NCBI RefSeq assembly: GCF_028890115.1
Contig: NZ_JARCJD010000008.1
Span: forward strand, 102,116-166,115
From: Phaeobacter sp. QD34_24
GTDB taxonomy: Bacteria > Pseudomonadota > Alphaproteobacteria > Rhodobacterales > Rhodobacteraceae
Direction of reading: 5' to 3'
Length of the DNA: 64,000 bases
The notes under the pieces were generated by a model. The model did no database searches, was not told the DNA's origin, and saw only the letters and a program-made list of their open reading frames with translations. The position numbers and the translations under genes were made by a program. Positions 1-8,108 of the stretch are shown piece after piece. Position 1 is the stretch's first letter, and the number at the start of each line of letters is the position of its first letter.

Positions 1-1728
1 TCCGAACAGGAGTTGAGCGATGGCGAGGCGGTGCTGGCCTGGATCGCCGCGCAGCCCTGGAGCAACGGCAAGGTCGGCATGATCGGTATTTCCTGGGGTG
101 GCTTCAACGGCTTGCAACTGGCCTACCGTCGCCCACCCGAATTGCAGGCCGTGGTCTCGGTCGCCTCAACCGCCGACCGCTATGCCGATGACATCCACTA
201 CATGGGGGGATGTCTGCTTAGCGACAATGCCAATTGGGGCAGCCAGATGTTCGCCTATATGACGCGACCGCTGGACCCTGACTTGCGCCCCGATTGGCGC
301 GCGGCCTGGCTGGAGCGGATCGAAAAGCTGCCCTTCATGTCTGCGGACTGGCTGCGCCATCAGTCCCGCGATGACTTCTGGAAACACGGGTCGGTCTGCG
401 AGGACTGGTCTGCGATCACGGCGCCGGTGCTGGCGATCACCGGCTGGGCCGATGCCTACCTCAACACGCCTGCAATGCTGGCCGCGAACCTCACCGCGCC
501 CACCAAGGCGCTGATGGGGCCTTGGGAGCATCGCTATCCGCATATCTCGAAGCTGGATCCGGCGGATTTCCATGGCGAGGTGCTGCGCTGGTTCGATCAC
601 TGGCTAAAGGGCGAGGACACCGGCGCCGGAGCCCTGCCCGATTACCGCACCTATATGCAGGAACATTTCGGCCCCACCAAGGAGAACAAGCCCCGGCAAG
701 GGCGCTGGGTGGCGGAACAGCACTGGCCCTCGCCCAATGTGACCGAGCGGGTGCTTCATCTTTCGACAGGCAGCCTGACAGATACTGCGGGTGCCGGGAC
801 TTGCACAGTCGCCAGCCCGGCAACCGTCGGTCAGGCGGGTGGGTATTTCTGCCCGGGCATGCGGATCGACAACGAACTGCCCGGCGATCAGGCGGGGGAT
901 GATGCGCTGTCGGCCTGTTTCGACACCGCGCCGCTGGACGGTGAGTTGCAGATCCTTGGCCGCCCCCGCGTTCGCATCGCCTTTACCGTGGATCGCCCGG
1001 TGGCGCAGATCGTCGGGCGGCTTTGCGACGTGACGCCGGATGGCAGCTCGCAGCGGATCAGCTATCGCGCCTTCAACCTGACGCATCTGAACGGCCATGA
1101 CGCGCCAGAGAAGCTGGTGCCCGGTCAGCGCTACGAGGTGGAATTCCCTTTGGGTGAATGCGCTCATGCGCTGCGGGAGGGGCATGTGCTGCGGCTGGCG
1201 CTTTCGACCTCCTACTGGCCCATCGTCTGGCCCGCGCCCGAGGCGGCAGAGATCACGCTGGATCTTGCAGGCTGCGCCCTGATCCTGCCCGAGCGGAGCG
1301 TGACCGAAGAAATCCCGCCCCACGCGCCCGGTCCCGCGCAGCCCTATCCGACGCTGGGCGGCACCGAGCTGCGAAGCCCCTCTGGTACGTCGGAGACGAA
1401 AACGCTCGCGGACGGCACGCTGGTGCTGGATACCTTTGACGATTACGGCGAGGCGGTGAACCCGCATAACGGTTTGCAGGTGGGCAGCCATGTCACGATG
1501 CACTACGCGATCCATCCGGATGACCCGGCCACGGCCACCTTCAAATCCGACTGGCGGTTCACCTTTGAGCGCGGCGACTGGCAGGTGGCGATCGATACCG
1601 AAAACCGCATGACCTGCGATACGCAGAACTTCTACCTCTGGCGCCGCATTCACGCCTATGAGGGCGGCGCCTCAGAGCCGGTTCTGGTCAGGGAATGGAG
1701 CGAAACCGTGCCGCGCGGCTGCCTTTAG
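1..1728 (+). CDS. CocE/NonD family alpha/beta hydrolase, C-terminal part (5' end outside window)
   Basis: The reading frame is open at the left edge, so the N-terminus is missing; it ends at TAG 1726-1728 with about 575 residues visible. The nucleophile elbow GISWGG (nt 85-102, Ser at 91-93) marks an alpha/beta hydrolase. The C-terminal part, from about nt 830, is a beta-rich region of the X-Pro dipeptidyl-peptidase C-terminal type. Family members are acyl or peptide hydrolases such as cocaine esterase, usually around 650 residues, so roughly 80 residues lie outside. The substrate cannot be told. It converges on nadC with only 2 bp between the stop codons. Confidence 0.85.
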   Translation, partial: SEQELSDGEAVLAWIAAQPWSNGKVGMIGISWGGFNGLQLAYRRPPELQAVVSVASTADRYADDIHYMGGCLLSDNANWGSQMFAYMTRPLDPDLRPDWRAAWLERIEKLPFMSADWLRHQSRDDFWKHGSVCEDWSAITAPVLAITGWADAYLNTPAMLAANLTAPTKALMGPWEHRYPHISKLDPADFHGEVLRWFDHWLKGEDTGAGALPDYRTYMQEHFGPTKENKPRQGRWVAEQHWPSPNVTERVLHLSTGSLTDTAGAGTCTVASPATVGQAGGYFCPGMRIDNELPGDQAGDDALSACFDTAPLDGELQILGRPRVRIAFTVDRPVAQIVGRLCDVTPDGSSQRISYRAFNLTHLNGHDAPEKLVPGQRYEVEFPLGECAHALREGHVLRLALSTSYWPIVWPAPEAAEITLDLAGCALILPERSVTEEIPPHAPGPAQPYPTLGGTELRSPSGTSETKTLADGTLVLDTFDDYGEAVNPHNGLQVGSHVTMHYAIHPDDPATATFKSDWRFTFERGDWQVAIDTENRMTCDTQNFYLWRRIHAYEGGASEPVLVREWSETVPRGCL

Positions 1729-1730
1729 GC

Positions 1731-2585
1731 TCAGAAGTCGAGGCCCAGATCCAGCGTCGGCGCCGAATGGGTCAGCGCGCCTGAGGAGATATAGTCGACT
1801 CCGGTGGCGGCGACCTCGGCAATGCGGTCAAGCTTCATGTTGCCGGAGGCTTCGGTCACCAGATGGCCGCGCGCCATCTTGACGGCCTCTGCCAGCGTCG
1901 GCGTGTCCATGTTGTCCAGAAGCACCACATCCGCGCCGCCGGTCTGCAGCACCTCATCCAGCTGGGCCAGCGTGTCGACCTCGATCTCCACCTTCATCAT
2001 GTGGCTGACGCTGGCCTTTGCGGCCTGCAGCACGGCGGTGATGCCGCCAGCCGCGGCGATATGGTTGTCCTTGATCAGGATCGCATCCGACAGGCCAAAG
2101 CGGTGGTTGAAGCCGCCCCCGTGCAGCACCGCCTGTTTTTCGGCGATGCGCAGGCCTGGCGTGGTCTTGCGGGTGCAGGTGATGCGGGTGTCGGTTCCAG
2201 CTGTTTCGCGCACGAAACAATGGGTCAGTGTTGCGATCCCGGTCAGACGGCCTGCGAAATTCAGCGCCACCCGCTCGCCCGACAGGATCGAGGCGGCAGA
2301 GCCTTCGATGGTCATCAGCGTGTCGCCGGGCTTGCAGGCGCTGCCATCGGGCAAGAGCGTTTCCACCTTCAGACCGGCATCCACCAGGTGAAAGGCGATA
2401 CGGGCGATCTGCATACCTGAGACAATGCCCTCTTGCCGGGCATTCAGCCGGGCAGAGTAGGTCACATCGGCCGGGATCACCGCGCGGGTGGTGATATCGC
2501 CGTTCTGGCCCAGATCCTCGTGCAGGGCGGCGCGTACCATGGGCTCCAGGATCAGGTCGGGCAGGGTGGCAAAGGCGGTGCTCAT
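1731..2585 (-). CDS. nadC: Nicotinate-nucleotide pyrophosphorylase (carboxylating), NadC
   Basis: 284 residues, the usual length for quinolinate phosphoribosyltransferase. It converts quinolinate and PRPP to nicotinate mononucleotide, CO2 and PPi, the third step of de novo NAD synthesis. Visible family features are the N-terminal EDLGQNGDITT, the central TRKTTPGLR and HGGGFNHRFGLSDAILIKDNH blocks, and VEIEVDTL followed by DVVLLDNM, which carry the PRPP and quinolinate contacts. Its ATG overlaps the nadB stop by 4 bp, so it is the last gene of a coupled nadA-nadB-nadC operon. Nothing unusual in length or motifs. Confidence 0.96.
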   Translation of the reverse strand: MSTAFATLPDLILEPMVRAALHEDLGQNGDITTRAVIPADVTYSARLNARQEGIVSGMQIARIAFHLVDAGLKVETLLPDGSACKPGDTLMTIEGSAASILSGERVALNFAGRLTGIATLTHCFVRETAGTDTRITCTRKTTPGLRIAEKQAVLHGGGFNHRFGLSDAILIKDNHIAAAGGITAVLQAAKASVSHMMKVEIEVDTLAQLDEVLQTGGADVVLLDNMDTPTLAEAVKMARGHLVTEASGNMKLDRIAEVAATGVDYISSGALTHSAPTLDLGLDF

Positions 2586-4171
2586 GCGGACTCCTTTGTG
2601 GCCTCGCCCGCGATCCGGTCGCGCAGGGAGAGGGCCTCGGTCAGGGTGATATGGGTGCGGTGGGCCTGGGCCGGCTCGGCCTCGGGGAAGTCATCGCGGT
2701 AATGCCCGCCCCGGCTTTCGCGGCGCATCAGGGCGGCGGCGGCGATCAGGGTGGCGGTGGCGCACATGTTGACGAAGGCTTCATCCTGCGCGTTCTCGGC
2801 TTCCAGCCGCGCGATGGTGGCGAGCGCCGTTTCCAGGCCCTGTTCGGTGCGGCGGACTCCCACATGGGCGGTCATGGTGTCGCGCAGGACCTGCACGGCG
2901 GTCGCGTTGGTTTCGTGCCGATCCGGGGCGAAGCTGATCTGAACGTCCGACAGATCGCCCTCCTGGGTCAGATCCTTCATGTCGGCAGCGGCGGTGCGGG
3001 CATAGACCAGCGCTTCCAAAAGCCCGTTGGAGGCAAGCCGGTTGGCACCATGCAGCCCGGTGGAAGAGGCCTCGCCGCAGACCCAGAGACGGCCAAGGCT
3101 GGCGCGCCCCTGCATGTCGGTGTCCACCCCGCCCATATGGTAATGGGCAGCGACGGCCACGGGGATCGGCTCATGCACCGGGTCGATCCCGGCGCGGGCG
3201 CAGGTCTCGGCGACGGTGGGAAAGCGGGTCAGCACCTTGGACCCCAGCGCTTGCCGGGTGTCCAGCACCGGGCGGCGCCCGGCTTGGGTCTCGGCAAAGA
3301 TCGCGCGGGCAACGATGTCACGCGGGGCCAGCTCGGCATCCGGGTGGACCGCCAGCATGAAGCGTTCACCCTTGTTATTCCACAGGGTCGCGCCATCGCC
3401 GCGCAGCGCCTCGGTCGCCAGGGGGGCAGGGTCTTCGCCGATGTCAAAGGCGGTGGGGTGGAACTGCACGAATTCGGGGTCGGCGATGCGCACGCCCGCG
3501 CGGGCGGCAAGGCCGATGACCTGCCCCCGGATACGGGGCGGGTTGGTGGTATGAGCATAAAGCCCGCCCGAGCCGCCCCCGGCCAGCAATACGCCGGGAC
3601 AGCTGATCAGCACAGGGTCCGAAGGCGCATCGGCGCGGGCGATCCAGACGCCGGTGACGGTGCCATCTTGAACTTCCAGCCTGACGGCCTGGGTGTTCTC
3701 CAGCACCTGCACCGAAGGGGCGGCGCGGGCGGCGGCCACCAGGGTTTCCATGATCTGCGCCCCGGCCCGGTCGCCCTTTACCCGCACCACGCGGGCGGCG
3801 GAATGGGCGGCCTCGCGGCTCATCACGTAGTTGCCCATCTCGTCGCGGTCAAAGGGCGTGCCAAGGTCGGTGAGGTCGAGGATATGATCGCGCGCGACGC
3901 GGGTGACCATGGCGGCCACGTCGGGGTCGACCGTGCCTGCGCCCGCCGCCTGGGTGTCGGCGGCATGGGCCTCGGGGCTGTCGCTCTGGTCCATGGCGGC
4001 GGCGACGCCGCCCTGCGCCCAGGCGGAACTTGCCCCCAGGCCCAGAGTTTCCGGAGAGATCATCAGGACCGGGCGCGGTGCCAGCTCAAGGGCGGCATAG
4101 AGCGCGCCAAGCCCGGCGCCGACGATGACGATGCGGCCGGTCTCGACAGGCGCTGTACGGGCCGCTGCCAC
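2582..4171 (-). CDS. nadB: L-aspartate oxidase, NadB
   Basis: 529 residues. This FAD enzyme oxidises L-aspartate to iminoaspartate, the substrate of NadA. The N-terminal dinucleotide fold is IVIVGAGLGALYAALEL (residues about 14-30), followed by the GASSAWAQGGVAAAM flavin loop. HSAARVVRVKGDRAG, EFVQFHPTAF and HYHMGGVDTD are the substrate and active-site blocks of the fumarate reductase/aspartate oxidase family, and GEASSTGLHGANRLASN near residue 365 is the conserved FAD contact. Only 3 bp separate it from nadA and it overlaps nadC by 4 bp. The N-terminus has about 10 residues before the FAD fold, as expected. Confidence 0.96.
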   Translation of the reverse strand: MAAARTAPVETGRIVIVGAGLGALYAALELAPRPVLMISPETLGLGASSAWAQGGVAAAMDQSDSPEAHAADTQAAGAGTVDPDVAAMVTRVARDHILDLTDLGTPFDRDEMGNYVMSREAAHSAARVVRVKGDRAGAQIMETLVAAARAAPSVQVLENTQAVRLEVQDGTVTGVWIARADAPSDPVLISCPGVLLAGGGSGGLYAHTTNPPRIRGQVIGLAARAGVRIADPEFVQFHPTAFDIGEDPAPLATEALRGDGATLWNNKGERFMLAVHPDAELAPRDIVARAIFAETQAGRRPVLDTRQALGSKVLTRFPTVAETCARAGIDPVHEPIPVAVAAHYHMGGVDTDMQGRASLGRLWVCGEASSTGLHGANRLASNGLLEALVYARTAAADMKDLTQEGDLSDVQISFAPDRHETNATAVQVLRDTMTAHVGVRRTEQGLETALATIARLEAENAQDEAFVNMCATATLIAAAALMRRESRGGHYRDDFPEAEPAQAHRTHITLTEALSLRDRIAGEATKESA

Positions 4172-4174
4172 TGG

Positions 4175-5227
4175 TCAGATACCCAGTTTCTGGCTGAGAT
4201 CGATCATCCGCTGCACCGCAAGACGCGCCTTGTCGGCCACTTTCGGATCCACTTCGACCGGGGTGGACATGGTGTGCAGCGACCAGAGGATCTTCTCCAG
4301 CGTGATCATCTTCATGTAGGGGCACATGTTGCAGGGGCCGACAAACTCCACCTCGGGCAGGGCATCCGCGATGTTCGAGGCCATCGAACACTCGGTAATC
4401 AGCATCGCCTTTTCGGGCTTTTCGTCGGTCACATATTTGAGGATGCCGCTGGTGGAGCCGGAGAAATCGGCCTCGGCTACCACGTCGGGGGGGCATTCGG
4501 GGTGTGCGATCAGCCGGGTGCCGGGGTTCCATTCGCGGAAATCGCGCAGATCCTTGGCGGTATATTGCTCGTGCACGATGCAGGCGCCATCCCACCAGAC
4601 GATGTTCTTCTGCGGCACCTGATTGGCCACGTTCTGCGCCAGGTATTTGTCCGGCGTCATGATCACCGTGTCGCTCTCCATCGCGGCGACGATCTGCGCA
4701 GCATTGGAGGAGGTGCAGCAGATGTCGGAGGCGGCCTTCACCTCGGCGGTGGTGTTCACGTAGGTGACGACCGGCGCGCCGGGGTATTTGCGGCGCATCT
4801 CTTCGACACCTGTGGCGGTGATGCTTTCGGCCAGCGAGCAGCCCGCTGCCATATCCGGCATCAGGACGGTTTTCGCAGGCGAAAGGATCTTGGAGGTTTC
4901 GGCCATGAAGTGCACGCCGCATTGCACGATCACATCCGCCTCGACCCGCGCGGCTTCGATCGCCAGCTGCAGGCTGTCCCCGACCACATCGGAGACACCG
5001 TGGTAGATTTCCGGCGTCATGTAGTTGTGGGCCAGGATGACCGCGCCGCGCTCTTTCTTCAGGGCGTTGATCGCGGCCACGTAGGGCGCATAACGAGCCC
5101 AGTCGACCGGGTTCACCACGCGATCCATGCGGGCGTAGGTCTCTGACATTTCCTGCGCCAGGTCGGGATTGGGCGCCAGATCATAGATATCGGCGAGTTG
5201 ATCGCGCATGGTTTGCAGATCGAACAT
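4175..5227 (-). CDS. nadA: Quinolinate synthase, NadA
   Basis: 350 residues from the ATG at 5225-5227, which follows a good ribosome site (GAGGAAA, 5 nt before the ATG). The frame stays open another 64 codons upstream, but that stretch is basic and unlike NadA. The enzyme condenses iminoaspartate with dihydroxyacetone phosphate to quinolinate and needs a [4Fe-4S] cluster. The three ligand regions are visible: VQCGVHFMAET, DICCTSSNA and CNMCPYMK. HNYMTPEIY and DMAAGCSLAES are typical substrate loops. It is the first gene of nadABC, so the promoter should lie in the 400-bp gap toward tupB. Confidence 0.95.
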   Translation of the reverse strand: MFDLQTMRDQLADIYDLAPNPDLAQEMSETYARMDRVVNPVDWARYAPYVAAINALKKERGAVILAHNYMTPEIYHGVSDVVGDSLQLAIEAARVEADVIVQCGVHFMAETSKILSPAKTVLMPDMAAGCSLAESITATGVEEMRRKYPGAPVVTYVNTTAEVKAASDICCTSSNAAQIVAAMESDTVIMTPDKYLAQNVANQVPQKNIVWWDGACIVHEQYTAKDLRDFREWNPGTRLIAHPECPPDVVAEADFSGSTSGILKYVTDEKPEKAMLITECSMASNIADALPEVEFVGPCNMCPYMKMITLEKILWSLHTMSTPVEVDPKVADKARLAVQRMIDLSQKLGI

Positions 5228-5296
5228 GGCATTTCCTCGAAAACGCGTCCGCCGAGTCCTGTGGCGGGCACTTTGGGTGGGCCTTCTTTCACGTTC

Positions 5297-5313
5297 ACTT
5301 GGCACGTGCAAGT
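5297..5313. promoter_or_regulatory. Short palindrome upstream of nadA (possible operator)
   Basis: An 8-bp palindrome GCACGTGC (5302-5309) is framed by ACTT and AAGT arms, about 70 bp upstream of the nadA ATG. The spacing suits an operator overlapping the nadABC promoter. No regulator gene is adjacent and I cannot match it to a known NAD-repressor motif. The rest of the 400-bp nadA-tupB gap (5228-5627) holds the tup operator candidate and no gene. Confidence 0.3.
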
Positions 5314-5480
5314 AAGGGTGAGGGCTGACCACAGGGTCTGCGCTGTTTTGGCGCTGCTGCAGCTCGGCAGCGGTTACCCGGCCCCGCAGCTGTGGTCTGG
5401 TTGGGTGGCTTTCCGTCATTCATGTCACCCGGCGCAGGAGGTGCCGGGGGCGGCGCCTTTATGACCGCCGCCAGAGGGGC

Positions 5481-5508
5481 TGTCCATTATATGGTGGACA
5501 ATTTGTCC
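5481..5508. promoter_or_regulatory. Overlapping palindromes upstream of tupB (candidate operator)
   Basis: Three copies of one half-site alternate in orientation: TGTCC (5481-5485), GGACA (5496-5500) and TGTCC (5504-5508). The last two form a perfect 13-bp palindrome, GGACAATTTGTCC (5496-5508); the first two form TGTCCA-8 nt-TGGACA. The site lies 120 bp before the tupB start and about 255 bp before nadA, in locally AT-rich DNA. The regulator is unknown; a molybdate/tungstate sensor or an Lrp-type protein would fit. Confidence 0.45.
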
Positions 5509-5627
5509 TTTTTGAAGGTCCGCTGCATTTTTTTCTGTTTTGCCTCACGCGCTTGTGTTTTGAAATTGACGCAGCTAGGGGGAGCAACGCCTGTAACCCC
5601 AAGCCATCAGGGGGAAATTCACGCGTC

Positions 5628-6332
5628 ATGTCTGATCTTTGGGGAGGGCTGAGCCAGGCGTTCTGGCTGGTGGTGATGCTGGATCCCGATCTGGTGGAAA
5701 TCACCCTGCGCTCTCTCAGGGTCACTTTGACCGCGCTTGCCATAGCCTCTGCGATTGCCTTGCCGCTGGCTGCGCTTCTGGCCGTCAGACGCTTTCGCAT
5801 GCGCCGCGCCACCATTGCCGTGCTGAACGCGCTGATGGGGCTGCCGCCGGTGGTGGTCGGGCTGATCGTTTATGTTTTCCTGTCGCGGGCCGGGCCGTTC
5901 GGGGTTCTGGGGCTGTTGTTCACCCCCAGTGCCATGGTGATTGCCCAGGTGATCATCATCGTGCCGCTGGTGGCCTCGATCGCGCATCAATCGCTGCGGG
6001 AGCTGTGGAGCGACTACCACGATCTCTTGATCTCGATGAACACCACGCAAGGGCAGCGTATCCGGGCGCTTCTGTGGGATGGGCGTCGGGCGCTCTTGAC
6101 CGCGGCGCTGGCGGGATTTGGCCGTGCCATTGGCGAGGTCGGCGCCATCATGGTGGTGGGTGGCAATATCGATCACGCAACGCGGGTTCTGACCACGGCC
6201 ATCGCGCTGGAGACCGGCAAGGGCGAATTCGCCATGGCGCTGGGCCTTGGTTTCGTGCTGATCGGCATGGCCATTGCGGTGAACCTGGCGATCCATTGGA
6301 TCGGCCATACCGAACGCGGGGGGCGCTGGTGA
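5628..6332 (+). CDS. tupB: Tungstate ABC transporter permease, TupB
   Basis: 234 residues from the ATG at 5628; an upstream in-frame start at 5553 would add an unlikely 25-residue leader, and an AGGGGGAAA ribosome site sits before 5628. It is an integral membrane permease with about five helices. GRAIGEVGAIMVVGGNIDHATRVLTTAI near the C-terminus is the EAA loop that docks on the ATPase, in the form typical of TupB and related molybdate permeases. It is first in tupB-tupC-tupA, with stop and start of the next gene overlapping (TGATG at 6330-6334). Assignment to tungstate depends mainly on TupA. Confidence 0.88.
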   Translation: MSDLWGGLSQAFWLVVMLDPDLVEITLRSLRVTLTALAIASAIALPLAALLAVRRFRMRRATIAVLNALMGLPPVVVGLIVYVFLSRAGPFGVLGLLFTPSAMVIAQVIIIVPLVASIAHQSLRELWSDYHDLLISMNTTQGQRIRALLWDGRRALLTAALAGFGRAIGEVGAIMVVGGNIDHATRVLTTAIALETGKGEFAMALGLGFVLIGMAIAVNLAIHWIGHTERGGRW

Positions 6333-7042
6333 TGCAGATGTTTCCGCTGACCGTCGAGCAGGGCATGGTGCGCCGTCGCGGCAAGGTGCTGGTCGGCCCC
6401 GTGGATCTGAAGCTTGAAGGGCAGGGCACCACCATCGTGGTCGGGCCGAATGGGGCTGGCAAGACCTCGCTGCTCAAGATGCTGCACGGGGTCGTGCGGC
6501 TGAATGAAGGACGGTTGAACTGGGCCTGCCCGCGCGAAGAGGCGGAGAAGCGCCAAGCCTTCGTCTTTCAGATGCCGGTGATGATGCGCCGCTCGGTGGT
6601 GGAGAATATCGCCTATCCCCTGCGTCTGATCGGGGTGCCCCGCAAGGAGGCCCGCGCCCGTGCGGCGGACTGGGCGCGGCGGATCGATCTGGGCGACGCG
6701 CTGGAGCGGCAGGCGGTGCTCTTGTCCGGTGGTGAGCGGCAGAAGCTGGCCCTGGCCCGCGCCCTGATCCGCGAGCCGGACGTGTTGTTCCTGGATGAAC
6801 CCTGCGCCTCGCTGGATGGGCGCGCAACGCGGGAAATCGAAGAGATCCTGACCGAGGCGGCCCGGGGCGGGACCCGCCTGATCATGTCGACCCACAACAT
6901 GGGTCAAGCGCAGCGGCTGGCGGATGAGGTGATCCTCGTCATCGGTGGCCGCATTCACGAGTTTTCCCCGGCGGCAGATTTTTTTGCCGGACCACAGACC
7001 CCGCAAGGGGCCGCTTTCTTGAGAGGAGATATTGTAGAATGA
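6332..7042 (+). CDS. tupC: Tungstate ABC transporter ATP-binding protein, TupC
   Basis: 236 residues, a minimal ABC ATPase. Walker A is GPNGAGKTS, the signature is LSGGERQKLALARAL, and Walker B is DVLFLDEPCASLD followed by the switch histidine in MSTHNMGQA. It energises oxyanion uptake through TupB. There is no C-terminal regulatory mop domain such as ModC carries, which fits TupC. The ATG overlaps the tupB stop, and its own TGA overlaps the tupA ATG (ATGA at 7039-7042), so the three genes are translationally coupled. Confidence 0.88.
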   Translation: MQMFPLTVEQGMVRRRGKVLVGPVDLKLEGQGTTIVVGPNGAGKTSLLKMLHGVVRLNEGRLNWACPREEAEKRQAFVFQMPVMMRRSVVENIAYPLRLIGVPRKEARARAADWARRIDLGDALERQAVLLSGGERQKLALARALIREPDVLFLDEPCASLDGRATREIEEILTEAARGGTRLIMSTHNMGQAQRLADEVILVIGGRIHEFSPAADFFAGPQTPQGAAFLRGDIVE

Positions 7043-7842
7043 AACATGTGTTGTTTGGCGCTGTTGCCGCCGCCGTTCTGGCCACGGCCTCGATTGCCGA
7101 GGAGATGAAGATGGCTGTGACCACCTCGTTCCACAACTCGGGTCTGGCCGAGATCCTGCTGCCCGAGATCAAGAAGGACCTGGATCTGGATGTGCAGCTT
7201 CTGGTCGTCGGCACCGGTCAGGCGATCCGTCTGGGCGAGGCGGGCGATGTGGATGCGATCCTGGTACACTCGAAAAAGGCCGAAGAGAAATTCCTGGCCG
7301 GGGGCAATGGCACCCATCGCCGCGAGATCATGTATAACGATTTCGTCTTTATCGGGCCGAAATCGGATGGTGCCGGTGTTGCGGGCGCAAAATCCGCCGT
7401 CGATGCCCTTCAAAAGGTTGCCAGTGCCGAGGCGCTGTTTGTCAGTCGCGGCGATGACAGCGGCACCCACAAGAAGGAGTTGAGCCTCTGGAAGGCCGCG
7501 GGGCTGGATGCCGAGGGCTTTGGCAGCTGGTACCGCGCGGTTGGCGCGGGCATGGGCGCGGCGCTTAACACCGCCTCGGGGATGGAAGCCTATATCATGG
7601 CCGATCGCGCCAGCTGGCTGAACTTTGGCAACAAGGGCGATCTGGCGCTCTTGTTCTCGGGCGATCCGGTGCTGTTCAACCAATATGCCTATCTGCCGGT
7701 GAACCCGGAGAAACATGCCCATGCCAAGAATGACCTGGCGATGAAGCTGGAAGCCTGGCTGGTGTCGGACAAGGCCAAGGGGTTGATCAACGGTTACACG
7801 ATCAACGGTGAAACCCTGTTTGTCTTCAACGCCAAGCAGTAG
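7039..7842 (+). CDS. tupA: Tungstate-binding periplasmic protein, TupA
   Basis: 267 residues with a short signal peptide (hydrophobic stretch after MKHVLFG, cleavage likely near ASIAEE). The mature protein opens with MAVTTSFHNSG, the serine/threonine anion loop of TupA. SRGDDSGTHKKEL and the Gly-rich region before MADRASWL are the other oxyanion contacts of the family. TupA delivers tungstate with very high affinity for incorporation into molybdopterin enzymes such as formate dehydrogenases or AORs. Here the binding protein is last in the operon rather than first. A strong hairpin with a T run follows 80 bp downstream. Confidence 0.9.
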   Translation: MKHVLFGAVAAAVLATASIAEEMKMAVTTSFHNSGLAEILLPEIKKDLDLDVQLLVVGTGQAIRLGEAGDVDAILVHSKKAEEKFLAGGNGTHRREIMYNDFVFIGPKSDGAGVAGAKSAVDALQKVASAEALFVSRGDDSGTHKKELSLWKAAGLDAEGFGSWYRAVGAGMGAALNTASGMEAYIMADRASWLNFGNKGDLALLFSGDPVLFNQYAYLPVNPEKHAHAKNDLAMKLEAWLVSDKAKGLINGYTINGETLFVFNAKQ

Positions 7843-7859
7843 ACGCGCAAGGTGTCCAT

Positions 7860-7945
7860 GGCGGGGTGGCTCCCGCCCGTGGCGCCGCATTTGAAAAATG
7901 CGTTGTCCCGGTTGGGCCTGGCGCCGCGCTATGCGCGGCGCTTTT
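7860..7945 (+). repeat. Intergenic three-hairpin repeat, copy A (also tup terminator)
   Basis: Between the convergent ends of tupA and phnF. Hairpin 1 is GGCGGG-6 nt-CCCGCC (7860-7877). Hairpin 2 is CGCATTT-GAA-AAATGCG (7886-7902). Then comes a conserved GTTGGGC (7911-7917) and hairpin 3, a perfect 9-bp stem GCGCCGCGC-TAT-GCGCGGCGC (7921-7941) followed by TTTT, a plausible rho-independent terminator for tupBCA. The same layout recurs at 25835-25915, 45535-45620, 56080-56157 and, reversed, at 56315-56390. Confidence 0.75.
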
Positions 7946-8020
7946 CCTTTGCTGAGAGGCGCCTCAGGGGCAGGTCTGCCCTGACGCGCCATGTCGAGTG
8001 TTCGGTCCGTCAAATCCGCC

Positions 8021-8065
8021 TCAAGGGTGAACCGTGCATACGCACGGCCACTTCGTGGCCCTTGA
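8021..8065. repeat. Cloverleaf repeat element, copy 1
   Basis: The outer stem TCAAGGG (8021-8027) pairs with CCCTTGA (8059-8065). Inside, after a 4-nt linker, sit hairpin I CCGTGC-ATAC-GCACGG (8032-8047) and hairpin II CCAC-TTC-GTGG (8048-8058), with no unpaired bases between the last three helices. Copy 2 at 56236-56281 has the same outer stem and flanks but different inner stem sequences that still pair. It lies 44 bp beyond the phnF stop and about 80 bp after repeat copy A. Confidence 0.7.
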
Positions 8066-8108
8066 CCCGGATGTGGCGAATGGTTTGCGTTTGTACGGGC
8101 CCGCCTCG

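Noticed and set aside
2651..5146. Long open frame (831 codons) antisense to nadB and nadA
   Set aside because: It lies opposite two unmistakable genes; its product is a low-complexity Gly/His/Arg-rich sequence typical of antisense frames in GC-rich DNA.
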